Shown in pieces: positions 15,490 to 25,521 of a stretch of 64,000 nt of DNA; position 1 is the first letter of the stretch, and each line of letters starts with the position of its first letter. The notes beneath the pieces were generated by a model, which saw only the letters and a list, made by a program, of their open reading frames with translations, was not told where the DNA came from and searched no databases. Origin of the DNA: Ectothiorhodospira marina (lineage in GTDB: Bacteria; Pseudomonadota; Gammaproteobacteria; Ectothiorhodospirales; Ectothiorhodospiraceae); NCBI RefSeq assembly GCF_900109495.1, contig NZ_FOAA01000014.1, positions 1-64,000 of the forward strand, in the 5' to 3' direction. The translations under genes and the position numbers were made by a program.

Positions 15490-17421
15490 ATGCCCGTAAT
15501 CACCCTTCCCGACGAAAGCCAGCGCCACTTTGACGCGCCCGTCACCGTGGCCGATGTGGCCGCCGATATCGGTCGAGGCTTGGCCAAAGCCACTCTGGCC
15601 GGCAAGGTGGATGGCCGCCTGGTGGATGCCAGCCATTGCATTGATGACGATGCACGTCTGGCCATTGTCACCGACCGCGATCCCGAAGGCCTGGAAATGA
15701 TCCGTCATTCCACCGCCCACCTTATGGCCCATGCGGTCAAGAGCCTGTTCCCCAGCGCCCAGGTCACCATCGGACCGGTGATAGACAATGGATTTTATTA
15801 CGATTTCGCCTTTGATCGGCCCTTTCATCCGGAAGATCTGGAGAAGATCGAGGCCAAGATGAAGGAACTGGCCAAGGCGGACATCCCTGTGGAGCGCAGA
15901 GTGATGCCCCGGGACGAGGCAGCGGAGTTCTTTCGGGCTCAGGGGGAGGAGTACAAGGCCCGCATTATCGAGGATATTCCTCAGAACGAGGATATCTCCC
16001 TGTACACCCAGGGTGACTTCGTTGACCTGTGCCGCGGCCCCCATGTGCCCAGCACCGGCAAGCTCAAGGCCTTCAAGCTGACCAAGGTGGCCGGGGCGTA
16101 CTGGCGGGGTGATTCCAACAATGAGATGCTCCAGCGCATCTATGGCACCGCCTGGCCCAACAAGCAGCAGCTGGAAGACTACCTGCACCGCCTGGCCGAG
16201 GCAGAGCGCCGGGATCATCGCCGCATTGGCCAGGAACTGAATCTGTTCTCGATACAGGATGAGGCCGGTGGCGGTCTGGTGTTCTGGCACCCCAATGGCG
16301 CCCGGATCCGCCGCGCCGTCGAACAGTTCTGGTACGACATGCACGAGCGCGCCGGTTACGAGTTCCTCTATACCCCCCATATCGCCAACCTGGAGTTGTG
16401 GAAGACCTCCGGGCACGCTGATTTCTACGCGGACTCCATGTATGAGCCCATGGAAGATGACAATCAGTCCTTCCAGCTCAAGCCCATGAACTGCCCCTTC
16501 CACGTGCTGGTTTACAAGGATCGGCTGCGTTCCTACCGGGATCTGCCCCTGCGCTGGGCAGAGATGGGAACGGTGTATCGTCGGGAGATGTCTGGCGCCC
16601 TGCATGGATTGATGCGGGTACGCGGATTCACTCAGGATGACGCCCACATCTTCTGCCGCGAGGACCAGATCGAAGGAGAGATACTGCGCATCCTGGATCT
16701 GACCCTGGATGTGCTGCGCGCCTTCGGCTTTGAGGACTTCGACATCAACCTCTCCACCCGCCCGGACAAGGCGGTGGGTTCCGATCATATCTGGGAGCAT
16801 GCCACCGCTGCCTTGCGGGGTGCCCTGGAGAAGAAAGGGCTGGCGTACGAGCTGGATGAAGGAGGCGGCGCCTTCTATGGCCCCAAGATCGACATCAAAA
16901 TCCGCGATGCCATTGGTCGTCAGTGGCAGTGTTCCACCGTGCAACTGGATTTCAACCTGCCGGAACGGTTCGATCTGGAATACGTGGCGGATGACAATCA
17001 GCGCCGTCGTCCCATCATGGTCCATCGGGCCTTGCTGGGCTCCGTGGAACGCTTCTTCGGCGTACTCATCGAACATTACGCCGGATCTTTCCCCCTGTGG
17101 CTGGCACCGGTACAGGCCCAGGTACTCACGATTACCGATCGGCAGGACGATTATGCTCAGGAAGTGGTGCAAACCCTGCGAGCCCAAGGCCTTAGGGCTG
17201 AAATGGACTTGAGAAACGAGAAGATCGGCTTTAAAATCCGCGAGCACACTTTGCAGCGGGTGCCTTATCTTCTGGTGTTGGGAGACCGGGAGATGGAAAC
17301 CCGATCCGTGGCCGTAAGGTCCCGCACCGGGCAAGACCTGGGAACCATGGACCTGGATGCACTCATTCAGCGTCTGTCCCGGGAAGTGGCGGATCGCGGC
17401 CGAACCATTGTGGAGGATTAA
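15490..17421 (+). CDS. thrS: Threonine--tRNA ligase
   Basis: Class II synthetase (643 residues, E. coli 642). It has an N-terminal TGS domain (about 1-62), an editing domain with [11 protein letters not shown], and a catalytic core with [12 protein letters not shown], motif 2 (VYRREMSG) and zinc ligands in MNCPFH, QDDAHIF and [11 protein letters not shown]. The C-terminal anticodon-binding domain follows. I chose the ATG at 15490 from alignment with family N-termini; the frame extends upstream but that stretch contains a terminator hairpin. It heads the thrS-infC-rpmI-rplT block. Confidence 0.97.
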   Translation: MPVITLPDESQRHFDAPVTVADVAADIGRGLAKATLAGKVDGRLVDASHCIDDDARLAIVTDRDPEGLEMIRHSTAHLMAHAVKSLFPSAQVTIGPVIDNGFYYDFAFDRPFHPEDLEKIEAKMKELAKADIPVERRVMPRDEAAEFFRAQGEEYKARIIEDIPQNEDISLYTQGDFVDLCRGPHVPSTGKLKAFKLTKVAGAYWRGDSNNEMLQRIYGTAWPNKQQLEDYLHRLAEAERRDHRRIGQELNLFSIQDEAGGGLVFWHPNGARIRRAVEQFWYDMHERAGYEFLYTPHIANLELWKTSGHADFYADSMYEPMEDDNQSFQLKPMNCPFHVLVYKDRLRSYRDLPLRWAEMGTVYRREMSGALHGLMRVRGFTQDDAHIFCREDQIEGEILRILDLTLDVLRAFGFEDFDINLSTRPDKAVGSDHIWEHATAALRGALEKKGLAYELDEGGGAFYGPKIDIKIRDAIGRQWQCSTVQLDFNLPERFDLEYVADDNQRRRPIMVHRALLGSVERFFGVLIEHYAGSFPLWLAPVQAQVLTITDRQDDYAQEVVQTLRAQGLRAEMDLRNEKIGFKIREHTLQRVPYLLVLGDREMETRSVAVRSRTGQDLGTMDLDALIQRLSREVADRGRTIVED

Positions 17422-17424
17422 AGT

Positions 17425-17943
17425 ATCAGCGCTGGAAAAGAGAACCGACTCAACGAGCAGATCAGCGTCCCGCAGGTCCGCCTCATCGCCGAGGACGGAG
17501 AGAACCTGGGGGTCATGCAGACTCGCGACGCCATGAAGATTGCCGAAGAGGCTGAACTCGACCTGGTCGAGATCGTGCCGACCGCGGATCCACCGGTTTG
17601 CCGGGTCATGGACTACGGTAAGTTCAAGTTCGAGTTGAGTAAAAAGACGCAGGCTGCCAAGAAGAATCAGAAACAGGTTCAGATCAAGGAAGTGAAGTTT
17701 CGTCCAGGCACCGATGAGGGCGACTACAACGTCAAGATCCGAAATCTCACCCGGTTTCTGGAACACGGCGACAAGTGCAAGGTCACCATTCGTTTCCGGG
17801 GTCGGGAAATGGCTCACCAGGAATTGGGTGGCAAGCTGCTGGATCGGATTGAGCAGGATCTGGAAGAACTGGCTACCGTGGAACAGCGGCCCAAGATGGA
17901 AGGTCGCCAGATGATCATGGTGCTTGGGCCCAAGAAGAAATAA
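17425..17943 (+). CDS. infC: Translation initiation factor IF-3, starting on ATC
   Basis: IF-3 (172 residues) prevents premature 50S joining and checks start codons. The conserved N-domain begins [15 protein letters not shown] and the C-domain includes [17 protein letters not shown] and [12 protein letters not shown]. No ATG, GTG or TTG precedes the conserved N-terminus in this frame. The ATC at 17425 has GGAGG at 17412-17416, 8 bases upstream, so it is the start. IF-3 genes are known to use AUU or AUC, which lets IF-3 repress its own synthesis. A start at the ATG at 17515 would remove about 30 conserved residues. Confidence 0.95.
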   Translation: MSAGKENRLNEQISVPQVRLIAEDGENLGVMQTRDAMKIAEEAELDLVEIVPTADPPVCRVMDYGKFKFELSKKTQAAKKNQKQVQIKEVKFRPGTDEGDYNVKIRNLTRFLEHGDKCKVTIRFRGREMAHQELGGKLLDRIEQDLEELATVEQRPKMEGRQMIMVLGPKKK

Positions 17944-18031
17944 TGCATAAAACGGATTCACGGGTTCCGGTACACCTGTGCGTCCCGATCAACAGGACCG
18001 CCGTGAAGGCGGCCTTACCAGGAGTTCGAAG

Positions 18032-18229
18032 ATGCCGAAGATGAAGACCAACCGAGGCGCCGCCAAGCGCTTCACCAAGACCGGGGCAGGGGCGTTCAAG
18101 CGCAATCAGTCCCACCGTCGTCACATCCTGACGAAGAAGAGCACCAAGCGTAAGCGCCAGTTGCGTTCGGCCTCCCATGTCCATCCCTCGGATGTGGCTG
18201 CCGTTCGCCAGATGCTGCCCCACCGCTAA
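18032..18229 (+). CDS. rpmI: 50S ribosomal protein L35
   Basis: A 65-residue basic protein starting [14 protein letters not shown], of family length. AGGAG lies 7 bases upstream of the ATG. The 88-base gap after infC contains a short hairpin (CCGCCGTGAAGGCGG). In E. coli this region is part of the L20 translational operator, so autogenous control by L20 is likely here too, though I did not reconstruct the pseudoknot. Confidence 0.97.
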   Translation: MPKMKTNRGAAKRFTKTGAGAFKRNQSHRRHILTKKSTKRKRQLRSASHVHPSDVAAVRQMLPHR

Positions 18230-18256
18230 ACCGATTCTTCATCAGGAGTACGAGAT

Positions 18257-18610
18257 ATGCCCCGAGTCAAAAGAGGTGTAACCGCCCACGCCCGGCACAA
18301 AAAGGTGCTGAAGAAGGCAAAGGGTTACTATGGTGCCCGCGGTAACGTCTATCGCGTTGCTGCTCAGGCCGTCACCAAGGCCGGCCAGTATGCCTATCGT
18401 GACCGCCGCCAGCGTAAGCGCCAGTTCCGCGCCCTGTGGATTGCCCGTATCAACGCGGCGGCCCGCCAGTTCGATCTGTCCTACAGCCGCATGATTCACG
18501 GGCTGGACAAGGCCGGTATCGAGATCGACCGCAAGGTGCTGGCTGATCTGGCCGTGCATGATATTGCCGCTTTCGGTCGCATTGCCGAAAAGGCCAAGGC
18601 TGCCCTTTAA
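18257..18610 (+). CDS. rplT: 50S ribosomal protein L20
   Basis: A 117-residue protein starting [16 protein letters not shown], with the [12 protein letters not shown] and [14 protein letters not shown] segments of L20. It is essential for early 50S assembly and is usually the autorepressor of the infC-rpmI-rplT unit. It follows rpmI by 27 bases, with AGGAG upstream. Confidence 0.98.
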   Translation: MPRVKRGVTAHARHKKVLKKAKGYYGARGNVYRVAAQAVTKAGQYAYRDRRQRKRQFRALWIARINAAARQFDLSYSRMIHGLDKAGIEIDRKVLADLAVHDIAAFGRIAEKAKAAL

Positions 18611-18719
18611 GCGGGTCTCCATGGCAGGGCTGGGGGCTTAGGCCAGACCGCTCGCCGAGACAGGCTGCCTGGGACGTCCGTTATGGGCTGGCTTTGCACC
18701 CCCAGGGGGCGCGCTATGT

Positions 18720-19801
<1,082 letters not shown>

Positions 19802-19819
19802 CTAATAAGGTAGTCATTC

Positions 19820-22198
19820 ATGAGAATCAGCAATCATTGGCTCGGCCAGTGGGTGGACCATGGCCTGACCGTGGAAGAACTGGGGCATCGCCTGACCATG
19901 GCTGGCCTGGAACTGGATGCCATTGAGGCGGCCGCCGGTGCGTTTACAGGTGTCGTGGTGGGGCAGGTGCTCTCGGTCAAGCCTCATCCCGATGCCGACA
20001 AGTTGCGCCTATGCCTGGTGAACGATGGTGGTGGGGAGCCGGTCCCCGTGGTCTGCGGTGCCGCCAATGTGTATGAGGGCATGAAGGCACCCTTCGCGCC
20101 GGTGGGTGCAACGCTGCCCAATGCCTTCACCTTGAAGAAGATCAAGCTGCGCGGTGCCCCCTCTCACGGCATGTTGTGCTCCGCCCGTGAACTGGGCCTC
20201 TCCGAGTCCAGCGACGGTTTGATGGAATTGCCGACCGATACGCCGGTGGGGCAGGACCTGCGCGAACTCCTCAGTCTGGATGACCACATCCTTGAGGTGG
20301 ATCTGACACCCAATCGGGCTGATTGCCTGAGCCTGTCGGGTGTGGCCCGGGAAGTGGCCACCCTGACGCGTCAGCCACTCAAGGTCGTGGAAGCCCAACC
20401 CGTTGCGGCGGCCTGCGATGACACGTTCCCGGTGCGTCTGGACGCCCCCGCGGATTGCCCACGCTACGCCAGCCGGGTGGTGCGGGGCGTGGATGCCGCT
20501 GCATCCACGCCCGTCTGGATGCAGGAACGCCTGCGTCGCGCGGGGATTCGCAGTCTGGGGCCCCTGGTGGATGTGACCAACTATGTGATGCTGGAGTTGG
20601 GGCAGCCCATGCATGCCTTTGATCTGTCGGTATTACGCGGTGCCATCATCGTGCGCCGTGCCCAGGAGGGCGAAGTGCTCAAGCTGCTGGATGAAAAGGA
20701 TCTCACCCTGAGCGGCGATGATCTGGTGATCAGCGATGAGGAAAAATGCCTGGCCCTGGCAGGCATCATGGGCGGCGCTGCCAGCGGCGTAAAGGAAAGC
20801 ACCCGCGATGTCTTTCTGGAGTCAGCGCATTTTGCCCCCATGGCGGTGGCGGGTCGGGCCCGTCATCATGGCCTGCATACCGACTCCTCCCATCGTTTCG
20901 AGCGGGGCGTGGATCCCGAACTGCCGTCCCTCGCCCTGGAGCGTGCCACGCAGCTCCTGTGTGAGATTGCAGGTGGGCAGCCAGGGCCCGCGCAGGTGGA
21001 GGAGAGTCAAGGCCATCTGCCGGTCCGCACCACGATCGACTTCCGGCCTGCGCGTGCGAATGCCTTGCTGGGTGCCGATATTGCCCCGCCAGTCATGCAG
21101 GAGATCCTGACCCGCCTGGGCTGCCAGGTGAATGATGCACAGACCCCCTGGCGGGTCATGCCCCCCTCTTTCCGCTTTGACCTTGCGATTGAGGCAGATC
21201 TGATCGAAGAGATTGCCCGGGTGCATGGCTATGACACCCTGCCCACGCACCTGCCCGCGGTTCAACCCCAGGTGAGCTGGCTGGATGAGGCACAGGTATC
21301 GACCCGTCGCATGCGTGCCTGCCTGACGGATCTGGGGTACCTGGAGGCCGTGACCTTCAGCTTTGTGGACCCGGAATTTCAGGCCCGCTTCGCTCCGGGG
21401 GTGGATCCACTGAGGCTTGCCAACCCCATTTCCTCGGAGTTGGCCGTGATGCGCACCAGTTTGTGGCCGGGGTTGGTGAAGGCGGCGCAGTACAATCTCA
21501 ATCGCCAGCAGGAGCGCCTGCGCCTCTTTGAAATTGGTTTGAGATTTGTGCCCCAGGATGTTGAGCTCAAACAGGAAAAGATGATTTCTGGCCTGGTCTG
21601 CGGGCCGGCATGGCCCAATCAGTGGGGTCAGCCGGACCGCACCGCCGACTTCTTCGACATGAAGGGGGATGTGGAGTCCCTGCTGGGCCTGTCCGGCCTG
21701 GATCGGCAGATGGAGTGGCAAGCCTGCGAGCATCCGGCGCTGCATCCCGGTCAGTCCGCGGAACTGCGCCTGGAGGGCGAGGTGATCGGTTGGGCAGGCA
21801 CCCTGAACCCGGATCTGGAAGACTGGCTGGACCTGGATACCAGCGTGTACCTGTTCGAACTGAAACTGGAGGCCATCAACCGGGGGGAGGTGCCCAGGTT
21901 CCGAGGCCAGAGTCGATTCCCCGCCATTCGTCGGGACCTGGCGGTGCTGGTGGATGAGGGTGTGCCCGCTGCCCGGGTGGTTCAGGTGATCAAATCCATG
22001 GACTACACCGCGCTTCAACAGGTGAATCTGTTTGATGTGTATACAGGAAAGGGTGTACCTGAAGGAAGAAAAAGTCTTGCTTTGGGCTTGATTTTACAGG
22101 ATTTATCCAGCACTCTTACCGACAGTCAGGTGGACGACATGATCGCTGCTGTCGTGGACAAATTACAAAAAGAGGTTGGGGCGACCCTCAGGGCTTGA
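19820..22198 (+). CDS. pheT: Phenylalanine--tRNA ligase beta subunit
   Basis: A 792-residue subunit (E. coli 795). It contains an EMAP-like tRNA-binding domain (about 40-150, VVVGQVLSVKPHPDADKLRL), the B3/B4 editing domain, B5 DNA-binding-like domain, the core, and a C-terminal ferredoxin-fold anticodon-binding domain (FPAIRRDLAVLVDE). It edits Tyr-tRNA(Phe) and binds tRNA. The next gene begins 3 bases after the stop. Confidence 0.97.
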   Translation: MRISNHWLGQWVDHGLTVEELGHRLTMAGLELDAIEAAAGAFTGVVVGQVLSVKPHPDADKLRLCLVNDGGGEPVPVVCGAANVYEGMKAPFAPVGATLPNAFTLKKIKLRGAPSHGMLCSARELGLSESSDGLMELPTDTPVGQDLRELLSLDDHILEVDLTPNRADCLSLSGVAREVATLTRQPLKVVEAQPVAAACDDTFPVRLDAPADCPRYASRVVRGVDAAASTPVWMQERLRRAGIRSLGPLVDVTNYVMLELGQPMHAFDLSVLRGAIIVRRAQEGEVLKLLDEKDLTLSGDDLVISDEEKCLALAGIMGGAASGVKESTRDVFLESAHFAPMAVAGRARHHGLHTDSSHRFERGVDPELPSLALERATQLLCEIAGGQPGPAQVEESQGHLPVRTTIDFRPARANALLGADIAPPVMQEILTRLGCQVNDAQTPWRVMPPSFRFDLAIEADLIEEIARVHGYDTLPTHLPAVQPQVSWLDEAQVSTRRMRACLTDLGYLEAVTFSFVDPEFQARFAPGVDPLRLANPISSELAVMRTSLWPGLVKAAQYNLNRQQERLRLFEIGLRFVPQDVELKQEKMISGLVCGPAWPNQWGQPDRTADFFDMKGDVESLLGLSGLDRQMEWQACEHPALHPGQSAELRLEGEVIGWAGTLNPDLEDWLDLDTSVYLFELKLEAINRGEVPRFRGQSRFPAIRRDLAVLVDEGVPAARVVQVIKSMDYTALQQVNLFDVYTGKGVPEGRKSLALGLILQDLSSTLTDSQVDDMIAAVVDKLQKEVGATLRA

Positions 22199-22201
22199 GC
22201 A

Positions 22202-22501
22202 ATGGCACTGACCAAGGCAGAAATGGCGGAACAGCTCTTTGATGAGCTGGGGCTCAACAAGCGTGAGGCCAAGGAACTCGTTGAGTTATTCTTCGAGGAG
22301 GTGCGCACTGCGTTGGAGCGGGGCGAGCAGGTGAAGTTGTCGGGATTTGGTAATTTTACGCTTCGCGACAAGAACCAGCGGCCCGGACGAAATCCCAAGA
22401 CAGGCGAAGAGATCCCGATATCCGCCCGCCGCGTGGTGACGTTCCGGCCCGGGCAAAAACTCAAGGCGAGGGTCGAGTCTTATGCTGGAAGCGGGCAATA
22501 A
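22202..22501 (+). CDS. ihfA: Integration host factor subunit alpha
   Basis: A 99-residue DNA-bending protein that pairs with IhfB. It starts [20 protein letters not shown], and the DNA-intercalating arm [20 protein letters not shown] with its Pro is intact. Position directly after pheT is the classic gammaproteobacterial arrangement. It overlaps the merR gene by 20 bases. Confidence 0.97.
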   Translation: MALTKAEMAEQLFDELGLNKREAKELVELFFEEVRTALERGEQVKLSGFGNFTLRDKNQRPGRNPKTGEEIPISARRVVTFRPGQKLKARVESYAGSGQ

Positions 22502-22865
22502 CAGCGAGTTGCCGGCCATTCCCGGCAAACGCTATTTCACCATTGGCGAGGTCAGCGAACTGTGCGGAGTGAAGCCGCATGTGTTGCGCTACTGGGAGCA
22601 GGAATTCCCGTCCCTCAAGCCGGTCAAGCGTCGGGGCAACCGTCGCTACTACCAGCGTCAGGATGTGATCCTGATCCGTCAGATCCGCAGTCTGCTCTAC
22701 GAACAGGGTTACACCATCGGCGGAGCCCGGCAGAAACTCTCCGGTCAGGAAGCCAAGGAAGATACGACCCAGAGCCAGCAGATCATCCGCCAGATGCGTC
22801 TCGAACTGGAGGAAGTCCTGCAGATTCTCAAGCAGAAACCGCCCCATGCCGGAGAGCATAAATAG
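22482..22865 (+). CDS. MerR-family transcriptional regulator
   Basis: A 127-residue protein. The winged HTH spans about 16-85: [22 protein letters not shown], then the wing [14 protein letters not shown] coiled-coil dimerisation helix follows ([21 protein letters not shown]). There is no effector-binding domain and no cysteine pattern for metal sensing. This MerR gene after ihfA is conserved across many proteobacteria, but its targets are not well defined. The ATG lies inside the ihfA 3' end, which implies translational coupling. Confidence 0.9.
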   Translation: MLEAGNNSELPAIPGKRYFTIGEVSELCGVKPHVLRYWEQEFPSLKPVKRRGNRRYYQRQDVILIRQIRSLLYEQGYTIGGARQKLSGQEAKEDTTQSQQIIRQMRLELEEVLQILKQKPPHAGEHK

Positions 22866-22879
22866 GTCGGCATCGCCCC

Positions 22880-22908
22880 TTCCCAAACCGACCTAAGTTC
22901 CCTATAAT
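22880..22908 (+). promoter_or_regulatory. Promoter of tRNA-Pro
   Basis: A perfect -10 TATAAT (22903-22908) with TTCCCA at 22880-22885, 17 bases upstream, and a GC-rich discriminator (GCGGCAC). It predicts a start near 22915, about 6 bases before the mature tRNA. Confidence 0.7.
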
Positions 22909-22920
22909 GCGGCACTTCTT

Positions 22921-22999
<79 letters not shown>

Positions 23000-23006
23000 A
23001 GACCTC

Positions 23007-23034
23007 AAAAAGCCCGGCTCTGCCGGGCTTTTTT
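23007..23034 (+). terminator. Intrinsic terminator of tRNA-Pro
   Basis: Stem AAAAAGCCCGGC (23007-23018), loop TCT, then GCCGGGCTTTTTT (23022-23034). It is a strong terminator just before the AmpG-like gene, which therefore needs its own promoter or read-through. Confidence 0.93.
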
Positions 23035-23047
23035 GATTTGGCCTCTA

Positions 23048-24409
23048 ATGCATACCCCTCATACGCAACGCAGTTGGCGCAGTGCCTTTGCCGTTTATCG
23101 CCATCCCCGGGTGATCGGCATGCTGTTCCTGGGATTTGCCGCCGGTCTGCCGCTGCTGCTGGTGGGCGGCACGTTCACCGCCTGGTTGCGAGACCTGGGG
23201 GTGGAGCTGGCGGCCATCGGTTTTCTCAGTTGGGTGGGCATGGCTCATTCCATCAAGGTCTTCTGGGCCCCGGTGGTGGACCGACTGGCACTGCCCCTGC
23301 TCACCCGCTGGTTTGGCCGACGCCGGGCCTGGATGCTCCTGGCGCAGACGGTGATCGGTGGCTCGTTACTGGGCATCGCCTTGACCGATCCCATCCAACA
23401 CCTCTGGCTGGTGGCGGTGTGGGCCGTGCTGGCCGCTTTTGGTTCCGCCACCCAGGACATCGCCATCGATGCCTATCGCATCGAGGCGGTCACGCGGGAT
23501 CGACAGGGGGCCATGGCGGCCTCCTATATCTTGGGTTATCGGGTAGCCCTGCTGGCCGCCGGAGCCGGGGCCCTGCACCTGGCGGCCGTGGGCAACTGGA
23601 GCATCGCCTATGGCGTGATGGGGCTGCTCATGGGGGTGGGGCTGATCACTACGCTCATCATCCGTGAACCTGAAGTCACGGTGGATCAGACCACCCAGCG
23701 CCTGGAGCAGCGGGTGGTGGATTATCTGCAACGCACTCGTCACCGGGGCTGGCGTCGGGGACTGACCGCCTGGTTCATTGGTGCCGTGATCTGCCCCTTT
23801 GCGGATTTCATGAAACGCTTTGGGTGGGTGGCGCTGCTCATCCTGCTGTTCATCGGCACCTTCCGCATCAGCGATATCTTCATGGGCGTCATGGCCAACC
23901 CCTTCTATCTGGACCTGGGGTTCACCAAGACGCAGATTGCCAACGTGGCCGCGGCCTTCGGTCTGGCCATGACCCTCATCGGGGCCGCCCTGGGGGGGGT
24001 GCTGGTGGCGCGCTTTGGCATCATGCGCATGCTCATCTTCACTGCCTTCCTCGCTCCGCTCACGAATCTGACCTTCTCATGGCTGGCCTTGCTGGGTCCC
24101 GAGACGTATGGTCTGGTCATGGCCATCATGGCCGACAATGTCAGTGGCGGACTGGCCATCTCCGTGTTTATTGCCTATCTCTCCAGCCTCACCAATACGG
24201 CCTATACGGCCACACAGTACGCCTTGTTCAGCTCCCTGATGACGTTACCCGGACAATTTCTGGCTGGATTCACGGGCGTGTTGGTGGAGCATATTGACTG
24301 GTTCTGGTTCTTTATCTCGTCAGCCTTCATCGGCGTGCCAGCAATCGTGCTGGCCTTGGTACTGGCCCGCTGGGCCAACCCGGACCGGATTGAACAGCCC
24401 GGACAATAG
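23048..24409 (+). CDS. AmpG-type MFS permease
   Basis: A 453-residue inner-membrane protein with about 12 helices, of the PAT/AmpG branch of the major facilitator superfamily. FLGFAAGLPLLLVGGTFTAWL in helix 1 and FWAPVVDRL after helix 2 are typical of AmpG, which imports 1,6-anhydro-muropeptides for cell-wall recycling. I chose the ATG at 23048 because the longer frame runs back through the tRNA-Pro gene and its terminator. No ampC or ampD gene is nearby. Confidence 0.88.
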   Translation: MHTPHTQRSWRSAFAVYRHPRVIGMLFLGFAAGLPLLLVGGTFTAWLRDLGVELAAIGFLSWVGMAHSIKVFWAPVVDRLALPLLTRWFGRRRAWMLLAQTVIGGSLLGIALTDPIQHLWLVAVWAVLAAFGSATQDIAIDAYRIEAVTRDRQGAMAASYILGYRVALLAAGAGALHLAAVGNWSIAYGVMGLLMGVGLITTLIIREPEVTVDQTTQRLEQRVVDYLQRTRHRGWRRGLTAWFIGAVICPFADFMKRFGWVALLILLFIGTFRISDIFMGVMANPFYLDLGFTKTQIANVAAAFGLAMTLIGAALGGVLVARFGIMRMLIFTAFLAPLTNLTFSWLALLGPETYGLVMAIMADNVSGGLAISVFIAYLSSLTNTAYTATQYALFSSLMTLPGQFLAGFTGVLVEHIDWFWFFISSAFIGVPAIVLALVLARWANPDRIEQPGQ

Positions 24410-24459
24410 ATCGAGCGCACCCCGCGCGCCCTTATCCCGTGCACTCATCAGGAGCCGCC

Positions 24460-25521
24460 GTGACTCAATCCACACTGCACCTGTTCATCCCCGGACTCCT
24501 GCACAGGGTGCCGGAATGGCTCGCATCCTATGGGGAGGTGGGGCGGTATCCCGCACTGGAATGGCTGTTGTCCCGTGGGGCGTTGACCCCTTCCCGGGGC
24601 TGGCCCAGCGAGACCACCCTGTGTCGGCTCTTTGGTATCACCGAGGGCACGCCCGCCGGGGCCCTGACACGCATGGCCAGCCATCCCGACGACCCACTCA
24701 CGGGCCATTGGCTTTGCGCGGATCCCGTGCATCTGGAGGCAGGCATCGACGACCTGGTGCTGACGGACGCCTCCCGGCTGAGTCTATCGGTGGATGAGGC
24801 CCAGGCCCTGGTGGGGCAGGTGAATGAACATTTCACCCACCGTCCCTGGACCCTGGAGGCCTCAACGGCAGATCACTGGCATATGCATCTTTCCGAGGCG
24901 ACCGATCCGGGCCTGCAGACCACACCGCTTTCAGCGGCGGTGGGCCAGCGAATCAGTCAGCTTTTGCCTCGAAAGAGTCCCCGTGCTGACGTCTGGCTGC
25001 AGGATCTGAATGAATTACAGATGCTGTTATTTCCCGCTTCTGTGAATCAGGAGCGGGAGGGGCGGGGGCTCAAACCCGTCAACAGCCTGTGGATCTGGGG
25101 TGAGGCCCCCTTGCCAACGGCGCCCGCTCAACCTCCGTTGGCCGCTGCGTTCGGGCAGGGGCCATTGCTTGAGGGGCTGTGCCGATGGGCCCGGGTGCCT
25201 TGCCAGGCGCTCCCGGAAAATGCCCAGGTCTTGCTGGATACCCGCGAGGATGTGCGTTCGGGAGGTGATGCCCTGGTGGTCCTGGATGATGTCTGGGCTC
25301 AGGCAGCCTACGATGATCTTCCGGCCTGGCAGACAGGCGTGGAGGCACTCGAACGCCGATGGTTCGAGCCGCTACTCAAGGCCATGCAGCGGGGCAGGGT
25401 GCGCAGGCTTCACCTTCATGCCGGAGATGGCCAGGTGGCCATCCTGGGCCCGGGGGGGCGCTGGCGTTTCTGGCGCGGTAGCCGCTCCTTGGGTGATCTG
25501 CTGGGAGGGGAGGCACCATGA
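24460..25521 (+). CDS. Phosphoglycerate-mutase-like (RpfE-type) protein
   Basis: A 353-residue protein, commonly found directly upstream of recJ in beta- and gammaproteobacteria, where it is labelled cofactor-independent phosphoglycerate mutase or RpfE. The start LHLFIPGLLH and later WLQDLNELQMLLFPASVNQEREGRGLKPVNSLWIWG are the conserved blocks. I cannot see the full set of metal ligands of a true phosphoglycerate mutase, so enzymatic activity is uncertain. I chose the GTG at 24460 because AGGAG sits 7 bases upstream. It overlaps recJ by 4 bases. Confidence 0.72.
   Translation: MTQSTLHLFIPGLLHRVPEWLASYGEVGRYPALEWLLSRGALTPSRGWPSETTLCRLFGITEGTPAGALTRMASHPDDPLTGHWLCADPVHLEAGIDDLVLTDASRLSLSVDEAQALVGQVNEHFTHRPWTLEASTADHWHMHLSEATDPGLQTTPLSAAVGQRISQLLPRKSPRADVWLQDLNELQMLLFPASVNQEREGRGLKPVNSLWIWGEAPLPTAPAQPPLAAAFGQGPLLEGLCRWARVPCQALPENAQVLLDTREDVRSGGDALVVLDDVWAQAAYDDLPAWQTGVEALERRWFEPLLKAMQRGRVRRLHLHAGDGQVAILGPGGRWRFWRGSRSLGDLLGGEAP

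Noticed and set aside
15418-17961. An 847-codon open frame opposite thrS-infC
   Set aside because: Long antisense frames are common in high-GC genes. The translation has no family signature, and the plus strand encodes clear ThrRS and IF-3.
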